Of a DNA stretch of 64,000 nt, positions 1 to 7,932 are shown piece after piece. The stretch is taken from positions 124,001 through 188,000 of the forward strand of contig CAKPPF010000001.1 in NCBI GenBank assembly GCA_934177485.1, given 5' to 3'. The notes under the pieces were generated by a model. It was not told the DNA's origin. It worked only from the letters and a program-made list of their open reading frames with translations, and searched no databases. Within the stretch, counting starts at the first letter, position 1. Each line of letters opens with the position of its first letter. The translations under genes were made by a program, and so were the position numbers. This stretch comes from an uncultured Clostridia bacterium. GTDB taxonomy: Bacteria > Bacillota > Clostridia > TANB77 > CAG-508.

Positions 1-839
1 ATTAATATTACTCCTAATATAATTAACATACTAATAAATAATTTATATAAAAGCATTTTTTTATTTTTATCTTTAAAAAATTCATATATTGAATTTAAAA
101 TTGATGTTAAGGTTAAAAGAGGCGCTACAACAGAAACATTTCCTTGTTCATATGCTTTTACAGAAGATATTAACATGACACACCAAGAAAAGCTAACCAA
201 TAAAAACTTTCTTTTATTATATAAATTAAATTCTTTTTTTAAATCTTTAATAGAAAGTTTAGAAAATATTTTTATTATAACAGATGGAACTAAAACAGTA
301 AAAACGGTATAAATACAAATATTAAAATTTTGAGCAATATTTACATTTATAAACATTGCTATTGCAAAAAGAAAATTTGATATAAAAGACATAATAAAAT
401 ATTTATTTAATTGTATTTTTCCAGATTTGTTCACAGATAACAAAACATTAGACACAAGAATTAAAACAATGCCTATGATTTTATTTAAAATAAATGATTC
501 TTTTAAGAAAACAAATCCAAATATTACTAAAAATACAGTAGATAATTGTTTTAACATACTAAAAGTTGATGGATCAAGACCGTATCTTGCTTCTATATTT
601 AATCTGTCTGTTATAGCATAAATAATAGTTACAATTCCAACAATAATATAAACTGTAAAACTACTAGGAAATCTAAAAGCAAATAAAGGCGATAAAATTA
701 GCGCGAAAAGTGCAGTAAAAAATTCTAATAAAATTGTTAGAGCAGATGCATTTTTCATATCTCTATTAACGCTTTTAAAACCTTGTGCAAATATAACTGC
801 AAAAATTAAATAAATTATAACCCATATAATATAACTCAA
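1..839 (-). CDS. EamA/DMT-family permease, 3' end cut by window edge
   Basis: About 279 codons are open leftward to the window edge. The start is TTG at 839, chosen because GGAGG lies 9-13 bases upstream and no ATG near that site fits. The translation is almost entirely hydrophobic, with alternating membrane helices and short charged loops. It contains the internal feature ARYGLDPSTFSMLKQL followed by FGFVFLKESFILNKIIGIVLI, which is the usual layout of the first EamA repeat ending in a helix-capping KE and a helix of the G-I-V-L-I type. The second repeat (KAYEQGNVSVVAPLLTLTS) follows. Drug/metabolite transporters of this fold export or import small metabolites across the cytoplasmic membrane. 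The substrate cannot be told from sequence. The C-terminal tip lies outside the window. Confidence 0.7.
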   Translation of the reverse strand, partial: MSYIIWVIIYLIFAVIFAQGFKSVNRDMKNASALTILLEFFTALFALILSPLFAFRFPSSFTVYIIVGIVTIIYAITDRLNIEARYGLDPSTFSMLKQLSTVFLVIFGFVFLKESFILNKIIGIVLILVSNVLLSVNKSGKIQLNKYFIMSFISNFLFAIAMFINVNIAQNFNICIYTVFTVLVPSVIIKIFSKLSIKDLKKEFNLYNKRKFLLVSFSWCVMLISSVKAYEQGNVSVVAPLLTLTSILNSIYEFFKDKNKKMLLYKLFISMLIILGVIL

Positions 840-928
840 AACTATATCCTCCGATTATAGTATTAACAAATTTTACAATATAATTAATAACAATTTAGAT
901 TTAATATGTAAATAAAAATATAATAAAT

Positions 929-964
929 AAGATAGGTATTTAATTGAAATTACCTGTCTTTTAT
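929..964 (+). terminator. Terminator-like hairpin upstream of small membrane gene
   Basis: A 10-bp stem (AAGATAGGTA with TACCTGTCTT, one G-U pair) has a 12-base loop and is followed by TTATTATATA. It lies between divergent genes, so it terminates no obvious upstream gene. It could be an attenuator for the gene at 1025 or a relic. Confidence 0.4.
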
Positions 965-1024
965 TATATAATTACTACAATAGATTAATTAATAAAATTA
1001 GAATAATAAAAAGGAGATAAAATA

Positions 1025-1231
1025 ATGAACCAATTAAAATCAGGAATATTATCAATAATTTTAGGTAATTTGTTATACCTAGTGTACATATTTTTAAGCG
1101 GAAATGAAACAACTAATTTTGGAGACTTTAGTAAAGGAGTTTTACTAGGATTATCAATAGGAAGCAATTTAGTTGGAATTATATTAACAGCTGCATACAT
1201 TGGAAAAGAAGATAAAAAGAACGAAAAATGA
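1025..1231 (+). CDS. Small two-helix membrane protein, unknown
   Basis: Sixty-eight residues start at ATG with an AAAGGAGATAAAATA ribosome site. Two hydrophobic stretches (about residues 6-26 and 38-60) are separated by a short polar loop (SGNETTNFGDFSKG), and the protein ends in a highly charged tail, GKEDKKNEK. I do not recognise a family. It lies 43 bases upstream of the YdcF-like gene in the same direction and is probably co-transcribed with it. The role is unknown. Confidence 0.6.
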   Translation: MNQLKSGILSIILGNLLYLVYIFLSGNETTNFGDFSKGVLLGLSIGSNLVGIILTAAYIGKEDKKNEK

Positions 1232-1274
1232 TTTAAAGGCAAAAAAATAACTGAGCATATTTAAGGAGAAAAAA

Positions 1275-1946
1275 ATGAAAAAAGTACTAATGTATGGAAT
1301 AATATTTATTGCTATTATATTAATAATTATTTTAATAATAAATTTATATGTAAGAATATCTACAAATAAAAAAATTATTAAAGAAAATGAATACTCAAAA
1401 TTATCAGATGTAGACTGTATAATTATTCTAGGAGCAGGAATATGGGGAGACAAACCAAGCCCAATGCTAGAAGATAGATTACAAGAGGGTATTAAATTAT
1501 ATCAAAATAATGTATCAGATAAAATAATAATGAGTGGGGACCATGGCAGAGAAGAATATGATGAAGTAAATATTATGAAAAAATATGCAATTGAAAATGG
1601 TGTACCATCAGAAAATATATTTATGGATCACGCCGGTTTTTCTACTTATGAAAGCATATACAGAGCTAAAGATATTTTTAAAGCTAAGAAAGTAGTAATA
1701 GTTACGCAAAAATATCACTTGTATAGAGCTTTATATATTGCAAATCAATTAGGATTGGAAGCTTATGGAGTAGGAGCAGACCCAAGACAATATGTAGGAG
1801 CAACTTATAGAGAATTAAGAGAAATAATAGCAAGAAACAAAGATTTCATAAAATGTATACTAAAACCAGAACCTACTTACTTAGGAGATACAATACCTGT
1901 AAGTGGAAATGGAGACATTACAAATGATAATAAGGAAGATATTTAA
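1275..1946 (+). CDS. YdcF/SanA-like DUF218 family protein
   Basis: The product has 223 residues with one N-terminal membrane anchor (about residues 4-27), followed by a DUF218 domain. Recognisable family features are DCIIILGAGIWGDKPSPML near residue 47, the SGDHG turn, ENGVPSENIFMDHAGFSTYES, and VVIVTQKYHLYRALYIA. SanA/YdcF relatives act at the cell envelope; SanA affects vancomycin exclusion in enterobacteria, but the chemistry is not settled. The start ATG follows AAGGAGAAAAAA. The C-terminal 25 residues are polar and not part of the domain. It is convergent with the M14 peptidase gene, with a shared terminator between them. Confidence 0.8.
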   Translation: MKKVLMYGIIFIAIILIIILIINLYVRISTNKKIIKENEYSKLSDVDCIIILGAGIWGDKPSPMLEDRLQEGIKLYQNNVSDKIIMSGDHGREEYDEVNIMKKYAIENGVPSENIFMDHAGFSTYESIYRAKDIFKAKKVVIVTQKYHLYRALYIANQLGLEAYGVGADPRQYVGATYRELREIIARNKDFIKCILKPEPTYLGDTIPVSGNGDITNDNKEDI

Positions 1947-1981
1947 ACAATAATATAAGATAAAAAATTATAAAAATTGAT

Positions 1982-2012
1982 AAAAGCCAGATACTTAAAC
2001 TATCTGGCTTTT
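1982..2012. terminator. Bidirectional terminator between convergent genes
   Basis: A 12-bp stem (AAAAGCCAGATA with TATCTGGCTTTT) and a 7-base loop, with T runs on the 3' side in both directions. It serves the YdcF gene from the left and the M14 peptidase operon from the right. Confidence 0.85.
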
Positions 2013-2013
2013 A

Positions 2014-3288
2014 TCATAAAACCATACCCAAAACTAATATTCCTAAATTGTCTGAGTATATCTCATTGAATTGAGAAATTGGAAGCGGATTATTTCCTAT
2101 GCCAGCCTCTATAGTATATCCAGGTCTTCTGTACTGTTGTAAAAACCAGTCTTTATATCCTGCAAAACTAGAGTTATATGGAACATCAGCAAGGCGATAG
2201 CCACTAACATTCGCAAATTGTTCACCTATTAATCTTCCTCGGTTTGTTGCGTAATTTTGAAACTGCCAATATATTTCTTGACCTTGTGTATGATAAGCAA
2301 TTACTAGCTCAAAATTGTGTGAAAGAGTGAAATTATATACAGCTAAAGCTTCAGGAGCAACTAATGGACCATTTCCAACAAAATCTCTAGGAGCAGGTGA
2401 GGTAAAACCTTGTTCGAATTTTATTCTTTTAGCTTCTTCCCAACCAGCGGGAAATTGAAGATTTAAATCTACACCTTCTATATTTGCCTTCCATCCAGAA
2501 GGAAAAGGAATATTAGGATAATTTTTAGAGATTTTTTCTGCTTGGACATAATTTGTACTGCCTTTTTCAAATTCTCCAGTAACTAAATTTACACCATCTG
2601 GGTTTACCATAGGAACAATATATAAACTTACACTATTAAATAAATTTCTTGCGTTATATCCAAAGATGGTAGAATTATTAACATATGCCAGTAAATAATT
2701 TTCAATAAATTTCATAAGCAAAGGAGTAGTAATCCATTCATTTGCGTGGAAAGAAGCATTATAGAAAATCTGTTTTTGGCCATTTCCTATTTTTATATAT
2801 GGAATAGGATTACCTAAAACACTACTTCCAATTGAATTAACTTCTATAAAAGGAAATACCTTTCTTAGTGCATTTATATTCATTATTAAAATAGAATAAG
2901 AATAGCTTATATTAGTTGGTATAATACTTCCAAAAGGAATAAATATTGTACTTCCCACAAGGAGATTGTTTGTATTAATATTAGGGTTAGCAGCAATAAT
3001 TCTATTTACACTAGTTCCAAATTTATTTGCTAAGCTATATAAGGTGTCTCCTTTTTTTATAATGTATGATGTATAGCCATATATGTATGGAAATAAAGCA
3101 TTCCAAGTATTATTACCAACAATGCCATCTGGAGGTAAGCCATAATTTCTTTGAAAAATCTTTACAGAAAGCTCAGTTTGAGATCCAAAAATACCGTCAA
3201 TATTTCCAAAATAATAGCCAAGTTTAAGAAGAGTACTTTGTAATAATTCAACAAGAGGACCAGTTGAATTTAATTTTAATGTTTCCAT
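2014..3288 (-). CDS. M14 zinc peptidase with peptidoglycan-binding and LysM domains
   Basis: The 424-residue protein has three modules: a PG_binding_1 domain (residues 3-68), a LysM domain (about 74-119), and an M14 carboxypeptidase-fold domain (about 128-424). The zinc and catalytic residues visible are H181 and E184 (HANEW), H333 (YHTQGQEIYW) and E394 (YTIEAG). This architecture matches gamma-D-glutamyl-L-diamino acid endopeptidases that cut peptide stems of peptidoglycan. No signal peptide is present, as in spore-associated or mother-cell versions. The start ATG follows AGGTGATTAC. It is the last gene of the dapF-dapL group, which is notable because diaminopimelate is both the product of those enzymes and the residue that this peptidase family cleaves next to. 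Confidence 0.87.
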   Translation of the reverse strand: METLKLNSTGPLVELLQSTLLKLGYYFGNIDGIFGSQTELSVKIFQRNYGLPPDGIVGNNTWNALFPYIYGYTSYIIKKGDTLYSLANKFGTSVNRIIAANPNINTNNLLVGSTIFIPFGSIIPTNISYSYSILIMNINALRKVFPFIEVNSIGSSVLGNPIPYIKIGNGQKQIFYNASFHANEWITTPLLMKFIENYLLAYVNNSTIFGYNARNLFNSVSLYIVPMVNPDGVNLVTGEFEKGSTNYVQAEKISKNYPNIPFPSGWKANIEGVDLNLQFPAGWEEAKRIKFEQGFTSPAPRDFVGNGPLVAPEALAVYNFTLSHNFELVIAYHTQGQEIYWQFQNYATNRGRLIGEQFANVSGYRLADVPYNSSFAGYKDWFLQQYRRPGYTIEAGIGNNPLPISQFNEIYSDNLGILVLGMVL

Positions 3289-3316
3289 GTAATCACCTCG
3301 AATAATGTTAAAATTT

Positions 3317-4531
3317 CTAAATTAATATTTTTTCTAATCTATTCATAGATTCTATTGTGTTGTCTAGTGAATTAAAAGCAGTTAATCTAAAGAATTTATC
3401 ACCACTAGGACCAAAGCCAATGCCAGGAGTACCAACAACATTAGCTTTTGTAAGTAAAACATCAAAAAAGTCCCATGATTTCATATTGTTAGGAATTTTT
3501 AGCCAAATATAAGGGGAATTTATTCCACCATAACATTTAATAGAAAGACTTGATAATTTGTTAGTAATAATTTTAGCATTATTTAAGTAATAATTAATGT
3601 TATGCTTTATTTGCGATAATCCATCTTCTGAATACAAAGCTTCAGCAGCCTTTTGAACAACATAAGAAGTACCATTGTATGAACATGATAAAAATCTTTT
3701 ATAAAAAATATTTAACTGAATAGAATTTATTAATAATTCATCAGGAATTACTAGATATCCACAACGTAACCCAGTAAATCCAGCTGTTTTAGAAAAACTT
3801 CTAAACTCAATTGCAACTTGTTTTGAATTGTCAATTTCATATATACTGTGGGGGATATTAGGATCAGTAATAAATGCCTCATACGCAGAATCATAAAGAA
3901 TTATACAATTATTTTCTATTGCGTAGTTTACCCATTTTTGTAAGGTAAATTTATCTAGAACTGTTCCTGTTGGGTTATTTGGCGAGCATAAGTATATTAA
4001 ATCAACCTTATTTTCAGGTAAAGAAGGAATGAAGTTATTAGCCTCATTCATTAATAAATAGGTAAAACCATTAAAAATATTAGAAGAAGAATCAAAATTT
4101 CCACTTCTACCACCAATAACATTTGTATCTACGTAAACAGGATATACTGGATCCGGAATTGCAACAATATTATTTGAATCAAAAAGAGATAAAACTCTTC
4201 CTAAATCACATTTTGCTCCATCTGAAATAAATATTTCATTAGGAGAAATATTTAAATTTTTATAATCATATGAAGAAATTTTTTCTCTTAAAAATTCATA
4301 TCCTTGCTCTGGACCATATCCTTTAAAAGTTTCACTAGAAGCCATTTCATCAGCTGCTTTTTTTATTGCAGAAATGCATACCTCAGGAAGCGGTAAATAC
4401 ACATCTCCAATACCCATATTAATAATTTTTTTATCTGGATATATTTTTTTATAAGCAGAAACTTTTTGGGCAATAGAAGAGAACAAATAATTATCCTGCA
4501 ATTTTAAAAAATTATTATTTAAACTAATCAT
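3317..4531 (-). CDS. dapL: LL-diaminopimelate aminotransferase
   Basis: The 404-residue type I fold PLP aminotransferase has the family features MGIGDVYLPLPE near residue 39, KGYGPEQGYEFLRE, FISDGAKCDLGR, PDPVYPVYVD, CSPNNPTGT and ILYDSAYEAF. The PLP lysine is K248 in SFSKTAGFTGLRCGY. It converts tetrahydrodipicolinate directly to LL-diaminopimelate, bypassing the succinyl or acetyl branches of lysine synthesis. It lies 25 bases downstream of dapF, so the two consecutive steps of meso-diaminopimelate synthesis are one operon. Length and motifs are complete. Confidence 0.93.
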   Translation of the reverse strand: MISLNNNFLKLQDNYLFSSIAQKVSAYKKIYPDKKIINMGIGDVYLPLPEVCISAIKKAADEMASSETFKGYGPEQGYEFLREKISSYDYKNLNISPNEIFISDGAKCDLGRVLSLFDSNNIVAIPDPVYPVYVDTNVIGGRSGNFDSSSNIFNGFTYLLMNEANNFIPSLPENKVDLIYLCSPNNPTGTVLDKFTLQKWVNYAIENNCIILYDSAYEAFITDPNIPHSIYEIDNSKQVAIEFRSFSKTAGFTGLRCGYLVIPDELLINSIQLNIFYKRFLSCSYNGTSYVVQKAAEALYSEDGLSQIKHNINYYLNNAKIITNKLSSLSIKCYGGINSPYIWLKIPNNMKSWDFFDVLLTKANVVGTPGIGFGPSGDKFFRLTAFNSLDNTIESMNRLEKILI

Positions 4532-4556
4532 AAAATACCTCCACCAATATATTTAG

Positions 4557-5357
4557 TTAATTATAATAGGTACCACTAAAAACAGTTGTTGCGGGCCCAG
4601 AAATATATACATTATTTGAAGAGTCAACATATGTTTTTAAAGTTCCGCCAGGAAGTTCAACAGATGTAAGATTTGGTACTAATTTTTGAGTATAGCATAC
4701 AGCTGTAACAGCAGCTGCCCCAGTTCCACAAGCTAAAGTTTTTCCAGACCCTCTTTCCCAAACCAAAACCTTTATTAAATTTGCATTAGAAACTTTTACA
4801 AATTCTACGTTCGTTTTATTAGGAAAAGCAGAATTTTTTTCAATTATCGGAGCGTATTTTTCAAATTCAGATAAATCTAAATTATCAGAAAATATAATAG
4901 CATGCGGATTTCCAACTGTAGCTGGAAAAACTGTGTAATTTTTATCATTTATTTGCAATTGAATTGGATTTTTAACTTCATATTTTCCAACACAAACAGA
5001 AGCCGAATATACAATATTGTTTTTTATTTTTAAATCAACCTGCTTTATACCTGCTAAAGTTTCGATTTTTAAAGATGTTTTAGTTGTTAAATTGTTATCA
5101 AAAACATATTTACCCACACAACGAATTCCATTTCCACACATTTCAGCTTCAGAACCATCACTATTAAAAATTCTCATTTTAAAATCTGCAACAGTACTTT
5201 TTTCAATTAAAATTAACCCATCAGATCCGATACCAAAATTTCTATTGCTAATAATTCTAGACAAGTTAGCAGGATTATTAATTATATTCTTAGAATTTGT
5301 ACAATCGACAAATACATAGTCATTTCCAAGACCATGCATTTTAGTAAAATTAAACAT
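4557..5357 (-). CDS. dapF: Diaminopimelate epimerase
   Basis: This enzyme converts LL- to meso-diaminopimelate for cell wall and lysine synthesis. The two catalytic cysteines are in MCGNGIRC (C74) and ACGTGAAA (C210). The N-terminal MHGLGNDYVFVD and the GSGKT-A-CGTG block are typical. I place the start at ATG 5357, because TTTGGAGGTTTTT sits directly before it. A longer reading from a TTG at 5369 would put the ribosome site inside the gene. The product is then 266 residues, normal for the family. It is the first gene of the leftward group dapF-dapL-M14 peptidase. Confidence 0.93.
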   Translation of the reverse strand: MFNFTKMHGLGNDYVFVDCTNSKNIINNPANLSRIISNRNFGIGSDGLILIEKSTVADFKMRIFNSDGSEAEMCGNGIRCVGKYVFDNNLTTKTSLKIETLAGIKQVDLKIKNNIVYSASVCVGKYEVKNPIQLQINDKNYTVFPATVGNPHAIIFSDNLDLSEFEKYAPIIEKNSAFPNKTNVEFVKVSNANLIKVLVWERGSGKTLACGTGAAAVTAVCYTQKLVPNLTSVELPGGTLKTYVDSSNNVYISGPATTVFSGTYYN

Positions 5358-5455
5358 AAAAACCTCCAAATAAATTAAATAATTTATTTAATTGTATGCA
5401 AGAAATTGTTAAAGTATATTAAAAAAATATAATCTTTTTTGCACTATATTAAAAC

Positions 5456-5499
5456 AAAAAGTCATACAAAATATTGATTTTTCAATACTTGTATGACTT
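5456..5499 (-). terminator. Rho-independent terminator after CYTH gene
   Basis: An 11-bp stem (AAGTCATACAA with TTGTATGACTT), followed on the minus strand by TTTTTGTTTT. It separates the CYTH gene from the dapF operon. Confidence 0.85.
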
Positions 5500-5540
5500 G
5501 TATTATATTGTATATAATTAGAAAATTTTATTATTTGTAT

Positions 5541-6119
5541 TTATCTATTTAATAATTTATTTAATTCATCTTCTGCTTTCTTTACAAAATAGTTATTATT
5601 TTCAATTGGTATTTCTAATTCTTTTACTAATTTTTTTAACTTATCAACTGTCTCAAAGTTTTCATTTGTTTCAATTTCTATCAAAGTATTACCATTTTCT
5701 ATAAACTTTACAGCTAGTCCTAGTTTATCTTTAAAATAAATTACATCACTTTCTTTAATGTTCATAATTTGATAATAACCAAGTTCATAAAATAAGTCTA
5801 TTGCTGATTTATAATCCAATACATCACAATTAGTTGCTTTTTGACTTATAATTTCACCATCCGAATTAATATTTTTCTTTTTAAATGTTATTTTTTGAAT
5901 TATTTTCCTATCGTCAACAATATATCTTATAATTATAGCCTTTGCTAATATTTCTCTTGTTGATAATTGATTCATATTTATATCTTTTGGTATTAAATAA
6001 TAATCATCAAGAGTAAACTTTCTGCCCTCATTAAAGCCTTTGTTTATTAAGTGCTTTATTAATTCATCATTTGAACAAGCAACTTTGATTGTAATTTCGT
6101 TTTCTTCTTTTATTGACAT
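5541..6119 (-). CDS. CYTH-domain (triphosphate tunnel) protein, probable
   Basis: The 192-residue protein begins with ENEITIKV, close to the EXEXK signature of CYTH enzymes. Further features are alternating charged beta strands: a basic-rich IIQKITFKKK, then DVIYFKDKLGLAVKFIENGNTLIEIETNE, and a C-terminal helix. CYTH members hydrolyse triphosphates (thiamine triphosphate or inorganic triphosphate) or act as class IV adenylate cyclases. The first Glu pair is present but the motif is not perfect, so activity is uncertain. It is a single-gene unit with its own terminator. The start ATG follows a weak GGAGAATTAAAA. Confidence 0.6.
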   Translation of the reverse strand: MSIKEENEITIKVACSNDELIKHLINKGFNEGRKFTLDDYYLIPKDINMNQLSTREILAKAIIIRYIVDDRKIIQKITFKKKNINSDGEIISQKATNCDVLDYKSAIDLFYELGYYQIMNIKESDVIYFKDKLGLAVKFIENGNTLIEIETNENFETVDKLKKLVKELEIPIENNNYFVKKAEDELNKLLNR

Positions 6120-6244
6120 TTTTAATTCTCCGTATTATTTAATTTTAACTATTATACTATAAAAATATTTAAATACAATAGTTACTAGCTCTTAATGTTT
6201 AGTAAATAAAAAATAAACAGTAAATTTAATTTACTGTTTAAATA

Positions 6245-6320
6245 TGGTAGAGGTGACAGGGTTCGAACCTGCGACCCCATGGTCCCAAACCACGTGCGCT
6301 ACCAGCTGCGCTACACCTCT
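6245..6320 (-). tRNA. tRNA-Pro(TGG)
   Basis: A full cloverleaf on the minus strand: acceptor AGAGGTG with CACCTCT, T-arm GGTTCGAACC, anticodon loop TTTGGGA (anticodon TGG), and an encoded CCA. Confidence 0.95.
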
Positions 6321-6420
6321 ATAACGAACATTAATTAGTATAGCATAATAATAAAAAAAAATCAATATGTTTTTTAAAAAATATTGATTTTATAAAAAAA
6401 TAAATGTATAATAAGAATAT

Positions 6421-6497
6421 GTGACTGTAGCTTAACTGGATAGAGCACTTGGCTACGAACCAAGAGGTTGCAGGTTCAAGTCCTGTCAGTCGCACCA
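6421..6497 (+). tRNA. tRNA-Arg(ACG)
   Basis: Acceptor GTGACTG pairs with CAGTCGC. The anticodon loop is CTACGAA (anticodon ACG, read as ICG after A34 deamination), the T-loop is GTTCAAG, and CCA is encoded. By wobble rules it reads CGU, CGC and CGA but not CGG, which matters for the CGG pattern described below. Confidence 0.95.
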
Positions 6498-6502
6498 AAG
6501 TA

Positions 6503-6530
6503 GAGATTAGCTTTTGCTAATCTCTTTTTA
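6503..6530 (+). terminator. Terminator of tRNA-Arg(ACG)
   Basis: GAGATTAGC and GCTAATCTC form a perfect 9-bp stem with a TTTT loop, followed by TTTTTA. Confidence 0.85.
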
Positions 6531-6542
6531 ATATGTCAATGG

Positions 6543-6572
6543 TTGTCAATGGGGACGGAGTTTTTTGACAAC
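6543..6572 (+). repeat. Left 30-bp flanking repeat
   Basis: The core is TTGTCAATGGGGACGG followed by AGTTTTTTGACAAC; the arms TTGTCAA and TTGACAA can pair. It is identical to 9371-9400. Similar GGGGACGG-plus-T-run palindromes are, as far as I recall, scattered in many bacterial genomes near RAYT-type transposases. Confidence 0.85.
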
Positions 6573-6574
6573 TA

Positions 6575-6603
6575 TTGATTTTATTAAAAATTCATGGTAT
6601 TAT
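6575..6603 (+). promoter_or_regulatory. Probable sigma-A promoter of the MazF-like pair
   Basis: TTGATT and TATTAT are separated by exactly 17 bases, starting 2 bases after the left repeat. Confidence 0.6.
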
Positions 6604-6623
6604 ATTTACATAATTCTGTGATG

Positions 6624-6649
6624 ATTATGGAATAATGTTTTTCCATAAT
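6624..6649. promoter_or_regulatory. Inverted repeat in the MazF-pair leader
   Basis: ATTATGGAA and TTCCATAAT form a perfect 9-bp inverted repeat around an 8-base centre. It lies between the promoter and the first gene. It could be an operator for autoregulation or an RNA hairpin. Confidence 0.45.
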
Positions 6650-6735
6650 AGTAACAAATGTCTACAAAAAAGGAGCGTGATATTACAAGCAAATTTGTAA
6701 CAGTTAAAAACAAAAATAAAAAGGAGGACTACATA

Positions 6736-7932
6736 GTGTTACAATTTCAAACAAAATCTATTGATATCTGTCGGATTAGTAAACTACTTGTAAAGTATAA
6801 TATCAAGTCTAGTATAACTAATTCAGTAATCACTTTAGAGGGCGATATTCCTGATGATTTGCTTATGCAACTTTGCGATAGCATTAACATTAATGGAGTT
6901 CAGAACTTTATAAGTCAAGAACCGATGTCTGCTCTTAGTGAAACCTCATTTATAAAAAATGAAAAATCTACTCAAGCTGAAGTTGTGGAAAAATCTGAAG
7001 ATATTGCAACTGATTGTGTAGAAGGAAAACAACAAGTTGAGAAAATTCAAGCAACTCCAATTTTATCACATAATATTTCTGAATATGATTTAATATATTC
7101 TAAAGTTAAACGTGGCGAAGTGTATTTATGTGATTTTGGTGAACCTTATGGTAGTGAACAGGGATTTATGAGATATGCTATTATCGTACAGAATGATGAT
7201 GGGAATTTTAATTCTCCAACAACTATTGTAATTGCTTGTACTTCTGAACACAAAAAAAGACTTCCAGTTCATTTTCATTGCACTTTTTCTTCTAAGAATA
7301 TGGTTGATTATGATCTAAAAAAAGTGGGTTCTGCTGAAAATGTAATTATGGCAGAGCAAATTCAAACAGTTGACAAGACAAGACTTCGTAAATATCTTGG
7401 AATGTTGACAACAGATTTTATGAAACAGATTGACGAAAAACTTAGCATTTCGTTACAGTTAAGTCAAAAGGTAAAAAACATAGAAAAAAAAGTGGATATC
7501 GAAACAACTCAAAAAGTTAAGGTTGATTCTAATGCACCAAAAGAACGCAAAGATGTGAATATAGTTCAAATTCGGTTATTATCATTTATTGATATAAACG
7601 AACTTTTGAAAATTTCGCAAGAACATGCTACAGATGAAGTTAAAGCTGAAAAAATTTTAAAATTATTTGGCTTTGATTTTAATAAAAAAGGCGTTCACTA
7701 TGTACTTAAGGCAATTATTGCTTCTTCAAAAGATGCTTACTTTAATCTTGAAACCTTATCTGAAAGCGTTTCTAAAGAAGAAAGCATTGATAAAGAAGAA
7801 GTAAAGCGTTTAATCGTTGCAAGAGTAAAAGAAACTTTTGGCTTTAGAAAAGCTCCTACAGTTGATTTTATTCGTTTGGTTAATATTTTTTTGTTAAAAC
7901 AGGAGGATAACAATGAAAAAATTAACATTTAA
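6736..7932 (+). CDS. MazF/PemK-like protein with Spo0A_C-like tail
   Basis: I choose GTG 6736 because AAGGAGG precedes it; the upstream ATG at 6658 has no ribosome site. The product has 398 residues. Residues about 1-60 form a small alpha/beta domain. After a polar linker comes a MazF/PemK-like barrel (about 124-242) with KRGEVYLCDFGEPYGSEQG, MRYAIIVQND and ACTS, so the Arg and Ser/Thr of the ribonuclease site are kept. The tail (about 305-388) has KKGVHYVLKAI, EEVKRLI and PTVDFIRLVNIFLL, resembling the Spo0A DNA-binding effector domain. MazF enzymes cut mRNA. No small antitoxin gene lies beside it. It contains two in-frame CGG codons (6772 and 7573). Confidence 0.7.
   Translation: MLQFQTKSIDICRISKLLVKYNIKSSITNSVITLEGDIPDDLLMQLCDSININGVQNFISQEPMSALSETSFIKNEKSTQAEVVEKSEDIATDCVEGKQQVEKIQATPILSHNISEYDLIYSKVKRGEVYLCDFGEPYGSEQGFMRYAIIVQNDDGNFNSPTTIVIACTSEHKKRLPVHFHCTFSSKNMVDYDLKKVGSAENVIMAEQIQTVDKTRLRKYLGMLTTDFMKQIDEKLSISLQLSQKVKNIEKKVDIETTQKVKVDSNAPKERKDVNIVQIRLLSFIDINELLKISQEHATDEVKAEKILKLFGFDFNKKGVHYVLKAIIASSKDAYFNLETLSESVSKEESIDKEEVKRLIVARVKETFGFRKAPTVDFIRLVNIFLLKQEDNNEKINI

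Noticed and set aside
5358..5369. TTG 5369 as start of dapF
   Set aside because: It would place GGAGG inside the coding sequence; that motif serves ATG 5357.
6658..6735. ATG 6658 as start of the first MazF-like gene
   Set aside because: No ribosome site precedes it, whereas AAGGAGG sits before GTG 6736.
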